From Macrococcus sp. 19Msa1099 (GTDB lineage Bacteria > Bacillota > Bacilli > Staphylococcales > Staphylococcaceae): a stretch of DNA of 64,000 nucleotides. Each line of letters starts with the position of its first letter. The first letter of the stretch is position 1. Below are positions 56,122 to 64,000 of the stretch, piece by piece. Both the position numbers and the translations under genes were made by a program. Location: the NCBI GenBank assembly GCA_019357535.2, contig CP079955.1:744001-808000 (forward strand), written 5' to 3'. A model generated the notes under the pieces. The model was not told the DNA's origin and ran no database searches. It worked only from the letters and a program-made list of their open reading frames with translations.

Positions 56122-58866
56122 ATGGATTATAAAGACACATTATTAATGCCGAAGACAGATTTTCCGATGCGTGGAGGTTTACCGAATAAAGAACCCCAAA
56201 TTCAGGCGCAGTGGGATGAAAAGAAGCTCTATGAAAAAATATTAAAGAAAAACGAAGGTAGAACGCCTTATGTTCTTCATGATGGTCCTCCTTACGCAAA
56301 TGGACAGATTCATATGGGACATGCATTAAATAAAATTATTAAAGACATGATTATGCGTTATAAAGCTATGAATGGATTCTATGCCCCTTATGTACCTGGA
56401 TGGGATACGCATGGTCTTCCGATTGAAACGGCACTGACGAAAAAAGGAGTGGACCGCAAATCAATGTCTGAAGCGGAGTTCCGCGAATTATGTCGCGCAT
56501 ATGCCTTAGAACAAATTGAATTACAAAAGTCCGATTTTAAACGATTAGGTGTTAATGGTGACTGGGAGAATCCATACATTACATTGCAGGAAAAATTTGA
56601 AGCTGAGCAGATTCGTCTGTTCGGTGACATGGCTGCTAAAGGATATATCTATAAAGGTAAAAAACCTGTCTACTGGTCGCCTTCAAGCGAATCTTCATTA
56701 GCTGAAGCAGAGATTGAATATCAAGATAAAGTATCTCCTTCAATCTATGTTGCATTTGATGTATTAGATGGTAAAGGTTTAGTCGATGATGATGTGAAAT
56801 TTGTTATCTGGACGACGACGCCTTGGACATTACCCGCTAACGTTGCGATTGCGTTAAACAAAGATTTAGACTATGTACAAGTACGTGTAAATGATACATC
56901 ATATATCGTAGCACAGGCTTTATTAGATAATGTTTGTGATGCAGTTGGCTGGGACAAAGAAGGTGTTCAGATTGAGAAGACGTTCAAGGGTGCTGACTTA
57001 GAATTTGTTAAAGCACGTCATCCATTTATCGATCGTGAGTCTTTAATCATCTTAGGGGATCACGTTACAACAGACGCTGGTACAGGATGTGTACATACTG
57101 CGCCAGGACACGGGGAAGATGACTTTATCATCGGTCAGAAATATGAGTTAGATGTGATCTCACCTGTGGATGGTAAAGGCGTTTACACAAGTGAAGCTGG
57201 TGAATTTGAAGGGATGTACTACGACAAAGCGAATAAAGTAATCACTGAGAAGTTAGAAGCTTCAGGTCACCTATTAAAACTTGACTTCTTCAAGCACTCA
57301 TATCCGCATGACTGGAGAACGAAGAAACCAGTTATCTTCCGTGCCACACCACAATGGTTTGCATCGATTAATAAAGTGCGTCAAGATATCCTGGATGCAA
57401 TCGAAGAAACAGAATTTAAAGTGGACTGGGGTAAGACGCGTATTTACAATATGATTCGTGACCGTGGTGACTGGGTGATTTCACGTCAGCGTGTATGGGG
57501 CGTGCCACTTCCAGTATTCTATGCCGAAAATGGTGACATCATCATGGATAAAGCGGTAATTGAACATGTTGCGACACTTGTTGAAAAGCATGGGACAAAC
57601 GTTTGGTACGAAAGAGAAGCGAAAGATTTATTGCCAGAAGGGTTTACACATCCAGGTAGTCCGAACGGAGTATTTACAAAAGAAACAGATATTATGGACG
57701 TTTGGTTTGACTCAGGTTCATCTCACCGTGGTGTATTGGAAGCGCGTCCGGAATTATCATTCCCAGCTGATTTATACTTCGAAGGGAGTGACCAGTATCG
57801 TGGATGGTTCAACTCATCGATCACAACAGCAGTTGCTACACGTGGCAAGTCCCCTTATAAGAAATTATTATCGCACGGTTTCGTAATGGATGGACAAGGA
57901 CGTAAGATGAGTAAATCATTAGGAAATACAGTACTACCAGAGAAAGTTGTCAAACAGATGGGTGCAGATATTATCCGCCTATGGGTAATGTCCGTAGATT
58001 ATTTAGCAGACGTTCGTATTTCTGATGATATCTTAAAGCAAGTCTCTGAAGTATATCGTAAGATTCGTAACACATTTAAGTTCCTGTTAGGAAATGTAAA
58101 TGATTTTAATCCGGCAACGGATGCCGTTCCTTATGCAGAACTTGTAGAGATTGATCAGTTTATGTTAAATAAATTATATACATTCGTTAATAATGCACAT
58201 AAACATTATGATAATAACGATTACTTATTCATGTATCAAGAGTTACAGAACTTTATCAACGTAGAATTAAGTAACTTCTATCTGGATTATGGTAAAGATA
58301 TCCTTTATATCGAAGCACAGGATAGTCATGTCCGTCGTAGTATGCAGACGGTTGTCTATGAAGTATTGACATCATTAACGAAAGTGTTAGCACCAATTAT
58401 TCCACATACTGCTGATGAAATCTGGAGCCATACGCCACATGTGGATGAAGAAAGCGTACATTTAGCAGATATGCCAGAAGTACAGACTGTAGACACAGCG
58501 TTGATCGGTAAATGGAATCATTTCCTAGAGATTCGCGATGATGTACTAAAAGCAATCGAAGAAACACGTAACGATAAAGTAATCGGTAAATCACTTGAAG
58601 CGGCTGTATATATTCAGGCGAAAAACGAAGAGGACCAAGCATTGCTCAAATCATTCGATAATCTGCATCAACTCTTCATCACATCTTATGCAGAAGTTGT
58701 TGATGAACCGCAAGGAACAGATTATAACTTGAGTAACGTACTTGTAAAGCATGCTGAAGGTGAGAAATGTGAACGCTGCTGGAATTACTCTACAGTACTT
58801 ACAGAAGAAAGCCACGCACACCCACATGTGTGTCCAAGATGTTTATCAGTACTTGAATCTAAATAA
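56122..58866 (+). CDS. ileS: Isoleucyl-tRNA synthetase
   Basis: A 914-residue class I synthetase. HIGH-type motif HMGH (64-67), the CP1 editing domain (about 200-400, with [11 protein letters not shown] and [15 protein letters not shown]), KMSKS within [10 protein letters not shown], the tRNA-binding helical domain and a C-terminal zinc finger with CERCW and CPRC. The sequence looks like the ordinary bacterial type (IleS1), not the mupirocin-resistant IleS2; that is a judgement from overall appearance. AAAGGAGAAG precedes the ATG. Confidence 0.97.
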   Translation: MDYKDTLLMPKTDFPMRGGLPNKEPQIQAQWDEKKLYEKILKKNEGRTPYVLHDGPPYANGQIHMGHALNKIIKDMIMRYKAMNGFYAPYVPGWDTHGLPIETALTKKGVDRKSMSEAEFRELCRAYALEQIELQKSDFKRLGVNGDWENPYITLQEKFEAEQIRLFGDMAAKGYIYKGKKPVYWSPSSESSLAEAEIEYQDKVSPSIYVAFDVLDGKGLVDDDVKFVIWTTTPWTLPANVAIALNKDLDYVQVRVNDTSYIVAQALLDNVCDAVGWDKEGVQIEKTFKGADLEFVKARHPFIDRESLIILGDHVTTDAGTGCVHTAPGHGEDDFIIGQKYELDVISPVDGKGVYTSEAGEFEGMYYDKANKVITEKLEASGHLLKLDFFKHSYPHDWRTKKPVIFRATPQWFASINKVRQDILDAIEETEFKVDWGKTRIYNMIRDRGDWVISRQRVWGVPLPVFYAENGDIIMDKAVIEHVATLVEKHGTNVWYEREAKDLLPEGFTHPGSPNGVFTKETDIMDVWFDSGSSHRGVLEARPELSFPADLYFEGSDQYRGWFNSSITTAVATRGKSPYKKLLSHGFVMDGQGRKMSKSLGNTVLPEKVVKQMGADIIRLWVMSVDYLADVRISDDILKQVSEVYRKIRNTFKFLLGNVNDFNPATDAVPYAELVEIDQFMLNKLYTFVNNAHKHYDNNDYLFMYQELQNFINVELSNFYLDYGKDILYIEAQDSHVRRSMQTVVYEVLTSLTKVLAPIIPHTADEIWSHTPHVDEESVHLADMPEVQTVDTALIGKWNHFLEIRDDVLKAIEETRNDKVIGKSLEAAVYIQAKNEEDQALLKSFDNLHQLFITSYAEVVDEPQGTDYNLSNVLVKHAEGEKCERCWNYSTVLTEESHAHPHVCPRCLSVLESK

Positions 58867-58871
58867 TATTA

Positions 58872-58907
58872 AAACCAGGATCTCCTGGTTTTTTTTTTTT
58901 TTTTTTT
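58872..58907 (+). terminator. Terminator of ileS with a 19-T run
   Basis: AAACCAGG/CCTGGTTT stem around a 4-base loop, followed by an uninterrupted run of T to 58907 (19 from 58889). The tract is far longer than a terminator needs and lies 38 bases from the IS left end. Confidence 0.9.
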
Positions 58908-58945
58908 AAGTATTTTAAAATTAAATAAAACGAAAATTTCAATTG

Positions 58946-60171
58946 CAAGTTAGCCACTACATCCAAATTAATAGAGATAGTAGCTTAATGGTTCACTTAA
59001 TAATCCTTCGGATTTTAGTGACTTCAGAAACAGGTATTTAGGTGTTTCATAATCTAGAATTTTTCTGGGATAATTGTTCATCCAGTTTTGGATACGATAA
59101 ATTATCTCATCAGATACTGATTCCATACTGATTCCTTTAGGGATTATCCGTCTAATGAATTTATGATGGTTTTCTTTAGTACCTCGTTCCCATGATGAAT
59201 AAGGGTGCGTAAAGTATATTTCAGTGTCAGGTAGTGTCTCCGTAAGGTCACTGAACTCTGATCCGTTATCAGAAGTAATAGACTTGAATATTCGTGAAAA
59301 TGAATTATCTAATTGATCTTTTAATTGACTTAATGCTAATGTGACAGCATCATTATTTTTACTTTTAATAGGAACGATGATTTCATATCGTGTCTGTCTT
59401 TCAACAAGTGTAAGTAACGCTCTTTCGTTTTTAAGTTTAGAACCAATAACAGTATCAATTTCCCAATGACCAAAGACATCTCTAGAATTGATTTCGTGAC
59501 TTCTATCTTCGATAGATTTTCCTAATACTTTTTTATTTTTTCGACTAGGTCTTCTATTTGTAATTGGTTTTCGTGATATCTTCTCTATAAGGTCGATATT
59601 AGAGGTCTTCATAATTCCTCTTTCAATCCAGTTATATAGTGTTGAAACACAAGGAATAATAGAATCACAAAAAATATTATTCTTTTTAGCATAGGCTATT
59701 ACAACATCGGGAGACCATTTTTTATTCAACATCATCTTATCAGCCCAATCAATAAAAGCATGAGATAACTGATGTTTTGGTGTCCTGCAAGAATTCATAC
59801 GATTTGTTTCATATTTAAGTTGAGCAACATCAGGGAAATAGCATTCATAATCATAAAAATATTCTTTACTATTAGAAACTATGCGCTTAATTTGTTTAAC
59901 AGTTCCTCTATTGATCTCATTGTTAATCGTTTGAGGTGCTCTATTCAAAATTTTAGCAATAGCACGATTTGAATAATTTTCACTCTTCAAAATCTGAATT
60001 TGATGTCTTTCAAATTCAGTTAAGTGTTTTCCTTTAATATGATTAGTGGTACCATTTAGATGAGTCATTTGCATTCATTCCTTATTGTTTGTTGTGGTAA
60101 CTACAATATTAACATGGATGCACATGGCTCATTTTTTATTTTTTTAAAGCACACCGTAGGTGGCTAACTTG
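58946..60171 (-). mobile_element. IS30-family insertion sequence
   Basis: About 1.23 kb between ileS and lspA, bounded by 12-bp perfect inverted repeats CAAGTTAGCCAC (58946-58957 and, inverted, 60160-60171); the match continues as TAC with one inserted base. The single transposase gene fills it. A clear target duplication is not resolved: ATT occurs at 58942-58944 and 60172-60174, which fits a 3-base duplication only if the left end includes the G at 58945. Orientation is opposite to the host genes. Confidence 0.85.
58968..60074 (-). CDS. IS30-family transposase
   Basis: A 368-residue transposase with an N-terminal helix-turn-helix (about 17-60, LTEFERHQIQILKSENYSNR) and a DDE integrase core: Asp207 in GHWEIDTVIG, Asp269 in TSDNGSEF, Glu302 in ERGTKENHHKFIRR, the IS30 spacing. 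The frame is intact with no internal stop, so the element may be active. AAGGA lies just upstream of the ATG; a second ATG two codons on is possible. Confidence 0.94.
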   Translation of the reverse strand: MQMTHLNGTTNHIKGKHLTEFERHQIQILKSENYSNRAIAKILNRAPQTINNEINRGTVKQIKRIVSNSKEYFYDYECYFPDVAQLKYETNRMNSCRTPKHQLSHAFIDWADKMMLNKKWSPDVVIAYAKKNNIFCDSIIPCVSTLYNWIERGIMKTSNIDLIEKISRKPITNRRPSRKNKKVLGKSIEDRSHEINSRDVFGHWEIDTVIGSKLKNERALLTLVERQTRYEIIVPIKSKNNDAVTLALSQLKDQLDNSFSRIFKSITSDNGSEFSDLTETLPDTEIYFTHPYSSWERGTKENHHKFIRRIIPKGISMESVSDEIIYRIQNWMNNYPRKILDYETPKYLFLKSLKSEGLLSEPLSYYLY

Positions 60172-60243
60172 ATTATAGAATTTCCCAAATTAAATAAAAA
60201 TATTATGTAAACTAATAAGTTTGAAGACGAAACGACGTTTATG

Positions 60244-60252
60244 TGTTAAAAT
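60244..60252 (+). promoter_or_regulatory. Extended -10 promoter of lspA
   Basis: TGTTAAAAT fits an extended -10 and lies 22 bases before the lspA ATG, downstream of the IS right end. lspA-rluD therefore probably keeps its own promoter despite the insertion. Confidence 0.45.
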
Positions 60253-60273
60253 AACAAAGATTGGAGTGAGGAC

Positions 60274-60765
60274 ATGAATCGTAAATATCGCATTATACCA
60301 ATGACTTTATATACCGCCATATTGATATTGATGGATCAAATTTCAAAATATATTATTGTAAAGACAATGAATATCGGAGAGAGCATACCTGTAATCGGTG
60401 ATGTATTACAAATAACTTCTCATCGTAATTACGGAGCGGCATGGGGAATGCTTCAAAATCAGATGATCTTCTTCTATATTATTACTATCATCGTACTCAT
60501 TGCACTTATCTATTTTTATTATAAGGAAGCAGCAGATAATTTACTGATGCAGTGTGGACTAATGCTTATTTTTGCAGGTGCAATCGGAAACTTTATCGAC
60601 AGATTATTTAGAGGGAATGTCGTTGATTTTATCGATACGAAGATTATTAACTATGACTTTCCGATATTTAATGTTGCGGATAGTTGTCTGACAATCGGCG
60701 TATTTATTTTACTTTATGAGCTTTTATTTAACCAAAAAGAGGAGAAATCACATGGAAACATTTAA
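60274..60765 (+). CDS. lspA: Lipoprotein signal peptidase
   Basis: A 163-residue aspartic protease with four membrane helices that removes signal peptides from prolipoproteins, such as CtaC in this window. Catalytic aspartates: Asp118 in NVVDFID and Asp136 in NVADSCLT; the NYGAAWG and GNFIDRL motifs are intact. TTGGAGTGAGG precedes the ATG. It overlaps rluD by 14 bases. Confidence 0.96.
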   Translation: MNRKYRIIPMTLYTAILILMDQISKYIIVKTMNIGESIPVIGDVLQITSHRNYGAAWGMLQNQMIFFYIITIIVLIALIYFYYKEAADNLLMQCGLMLIFAGAIGNFIDRLFRGNVVDFIDTKIINYDFPIFNVADSCLTIGVFILLYELLFNQKEEKSHGNI

Positions 60766-61657
60766 TTTTGAAATAAACGAAGAAGAAACAGGCATACGTA
60801 TTGACAAATTTCTTGCGGATGCAAATCCAGACTGGTCACGCAGTCAGATTCAGGACTGGATTAAAAACGATCTCGTTTTAGTGAACGGCAAAGTCATTAA
60901 ATCGAATTATAAACTGCGTTTAAATGATGAAATTTCAGTGACTGAGAAACCAGTAGAAGAGATCGATCTCGTAGCACAAGATTTAGGTTTAGAAATTTAT
61001 TATGAAGATAAGGACGTTGCTATTGTCTATAAACCAAAAGGTATGGTGGTACATCCTGCACCAGGACATCCAGATGGAACGTTAGTGAATGGATTGATGC
61101 ATGCAATCACAGACTTATCAGGTATCAATGGTGAGATTCGTCCAGGCATCGTTCATCGTATCGATAAGGATACTTCAGGACTATTGATGATTGCCAAGAA
61201 TGATATTGCACATCGTGGTCTAGTCGATCAGCTCGTGGATAAATCCGTTACGCGTAAATATACGGCATTAGTTCATGGCGTGATTCCGCATGAATTTGGT
61301 ACAATTGATGCGCCGATTGGGCGTAATCAGAAAGACCGTCAGGAAATGGCTATTGTTGACAATGGTAAACACGCAGTTACACACTTTAATGTGCTTGAAA
61401 CATTTGATAAGTATACACTTGTAGAATGTGTGCTTGAAACAGGTCGTACACATCAGATTCGTGTGCATATGAAGCATATCGGTTTTCCACTTGTCGGAGA
61501 CCCGAAATATGGTCCGAAGAAGACGATGGATATCGGTGGACAGGCGTTACATGCAGGCGTATTAGGCTTTGAACATCCTGTTACTGGAGAATATATTGAA
61601 CACAGTGCACCGCTTCCAGAATACTTTGAAGAACTGCTGACAAAGTTAAGAAAATAG
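60752..61657 (+). CDS. rluD: Ribosomal large subunit pseudouridine synthase, RluD family
   Basis: A 301-residue enzyme with an N-terminal S4 domain (about 14-60) and a catalytic domain containing HRIDKDTSGL (catalytic Asp138). The exact rRNA target cannot be read from sequence, since Firmicutes have several RluA/RluD paralogues (YlyB type here by position). The ATG at 60752 has GAGGAGA upstream; a longer reading starts deep in lspA. The pyr operon follows. Confidence 0.92.
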   Translation: METFNFEINEEETGIRIDKFLADANPDWSRSQIQDWIKNDLVLVNGKVIKSNYKLRLNDEISVTEKPVEEIDLVAQDLGLEIYYEDKDVAIVYKPKGMVVHPAPGHPDGTLVNGLMHAITDLSGINGEIRPGIVHRIDKDTSGLLMIAKNDIAHRGLVDQLVDKSVTRKYTALVHGVIPHEFGTIDAPIGRNQKDRQEMAIVDNGKHAVTHFNVLETFDKYTLVECVLETGRTHQIRVHMKHIGFPLVGDPKYGPKKTMDIGGQALHAGVLGFEHPVTGEYIEHSAPLPEYFEELLTKLRK

Positions 61658-61678
61658 TATGTAATTTTACTTTTTCGA

Positions 61679-61706
61679 TTGACAAAACATTTTAGAGTGT
61701 TAGTAT
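61679..61706 (+). promoter_or_regulatory. Promoter of the pyr operon
   Basis: A perfect -35 TTGACA (61679-61684) and TAGTAT (61701-61706) are 16 bases apart, with TGT before the -10. It precedes the first PyrR attenuator. Confidence 0.65.
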
Positions 61707-61737
61707 TAATCTAAATAAATCACGTTAAGCTTTTAAA

Positions 61738-61803
61738 TAAGTCCAGAGAGACTTATAAGGCGTCGAGAAAACCTCACGTCTATTTGGCGTGAGGTTTTTT
61801 TAG
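61738..61803 (+). promoter_or_regulatory. PyrR attenuator in the pyrR leader
   Basis: The PyrR-binding loop appears as AGTCCAGAGAGACT (61740-61753), close to the Bacillus consensus. It is followed by a terminator, AAACCTCACG paired with CGTGAGGTTT (61768-61797), and TTTTT. With UMP, PyrR would bind the loop and favour termination. Confidence 0.88.
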
Positions 61804-61813
61804 GAGGGACACT

Positions 61814-62338
61814 ATGGATAAGCGTATTATTCTTGATGACAAGGCAATTGACCGCACGTTGACACGAATCGCACATGAAATATTAGAGAATAATAAAGGT
61901 GCACATGACCTTGTATTACTCGGTATTAGAACGCGTGGTATTTATCTGGCACAACGCATTCAGTCTAAAATTGAGAAGATTGATGGAATTACTGTGCCTA
62001 CAGGTGTATTAGATGTAACACAATATCGTGATGATGTGACAGATCGTGTCTCACAGGACGTCGTTGCATATACGATTGATACAGATATGAATAATAGACA
62101 TGTCGTCATCGTTGATGATGTGCTCTATACAGGGAGAACAGTGCGCGCCTCGCTTGATGCGATACTCGATCATGTACGTCCAAAACGTATCAGCTTAGCT
62201 ACGTTAATAGATAGAGGGCATCGTGAACTCCCGATTCGTGCAGACTTTATCGGTAAGAATATTCCAACAGCATTAAGTGAAGAAATTGTTGTCATGCTGG
62301 ATGAAGTTGACGACAAAACACAAGTATATATTAAGTAA
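61814..62338 (+). CDS. pyrR: Bifunctional PyrR: pyr attenuation regulator / uracil phosphoribosyltransferase
   Basis: A 174-residue PyrR with the PRPP-binding motif [14 protein letters not shown] (about 99-112) and basic surface residues for RNA. It senses UMP and binds pyr leader RNA to promote termination, and has some uracil phosphoribosyltransferase activity. AGGAGGGA precedes the ATG. Attenuators lie directly before it and before pyrP. Confidence 0.97.
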   Translation: MDKRIILDDKAIDRTLTRIAHEILENNKGAHDLVLLGIRTRGIYLAQRIQSKIEKIDGITVPTGVLDVTQYRDDVTDRVSQDVVAYTIDTDMNNRHVVIVDDVLYTGRTVRASLDAILDHVRPKRISLATLIDRGHRELPIRADFIGKNIPTALSEEIVVMLDEVDDKTQVYIK

Positions 62339-62349
62339 TCCTTTTAAAT

Positions 62350-62427
62350 TGGTACGAGAGACCAGCAAAGGGTTTAAGTGATAACAGACACTTAAGTCTC
62401 TTTGCGTACGCAAAGAGACTTTTTTTA
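62350..62427 (+). promoter_or_regulatory. PyrR attenuator between pyrR and pyrP
   Basis: A hairpin GGT-ACGAGAG-ACC (62351-62363) corresponds to the PyrR-binding loop, a less exact match than the first. An antiterminator-like stem TTAAGTG/CACTTAA (62373-62395) and a strong terminator AAGTCTCTTTGCG with its complement (62394-62421) plus T-run follow; they share bases and so are mutually exclusive. Confidence 0.85.
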
Positions 62428-62444
62428 TTATATGGAGGGATATT

Positions 62445-64000
<1,556 letters not shown>

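Overview
The window looks like the chromosome of a low-GC member of the Staphylococcaceae, most probably Macrococcus (Macrococcoides) of the caseolyticus group. Gene order closely follows the Staphylococcus/Bacillus backbone: pdh-pot, typA-ylaN-ftsW-pyc-ctaA/ctaB, ylb genes, the dcw cluster, and ileS-lspA-rluD-pyr. Unlike Staphylococcus aureus, it carries a complete caa3-type cytochrome c oxidase set (ctaCDEF plus ctaG), a known hallmark of oxidase-positive Macrococcus. The species assignment is inferred from gene content and protein resemblance, not from a database search.

Layout. 1-3.9 kb: pyruvate dehydrogenase genes (end of pdhA, then pdhBCD). 4-8.7 kb: UPF0223 gene, then an XRE-cupin regulator and the potABCD polyamine importer. 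8.8-16.2 kb: a DUF4064 membrane protein, a formate dehydrogenase with its DUF1641 partner on the minus strand, a DUF1054 gene, suhB, a NERD-like gene broken at a 16-base homopolymer, and ylaF. 16.3-24.3 kb: typA, ylaH, a ylaL-like gene, ylaN, ftsW and pyc. 24.3-31.9 kb: haem A synthesis (ctaA and ctaB, divergent) and the caa3 oxidase with the assembly factors CtaG and CtaM. 32-42 kb: housekeeping genes, including an AI-2E-type transporter, a CAP protein, ylbF, glpQ-like, ylbG, rsmD, coaD, tmcAL, yceD, rpmF and bshC. 42.2-58.9 kb: the division and wall cluster mraZ-rsmH-ftsL-pbp1-mraY-murD-divIB-ftsA-ftsZ-pgeF-ylmE-sepF-ylmG-ylmH-divIVA, followed by a T-box leader and ileS. 58.9-60.2 kb: one IS30-family insertion sequence. 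60.3-64 kb: lspA, rluD and the start of the pyrimidine operon (pyrR, pyrP, partial pyrB) with two PyrR attenuators.

Functional links. Pyruvate is oxidised by PDH or carboxylated by Pyc. Electrons reach oxygen through caa3 oxidase, whose haem A comes from CtaA and CtaB, and formate can feed menaquinone through FdhA with its DUF1641 partner. The dcw block couples peptidoglycan precursor synthesis to the divisome.

I found no CRISPR array, prophage, rRNA or tRNA gene, and no clearly new multi-gene system. The most interesting material is regulatory or degenerate: a Fur-box-like operator inside the bshC promoter, a perfect cre match upstream of pyc, repeated TGTCACA elements between ctaA and ctaB, a perfect palindrome between tmcAL and yceD, a long unexplained stem-loop before ylmH, an unusual ileS T-box terminator, and the homopolymer-broken NERD-like gene. 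Stretches without a gene are all shorter than 300 bases; the larger ones (25223-25471, 55873-56121) are described below.
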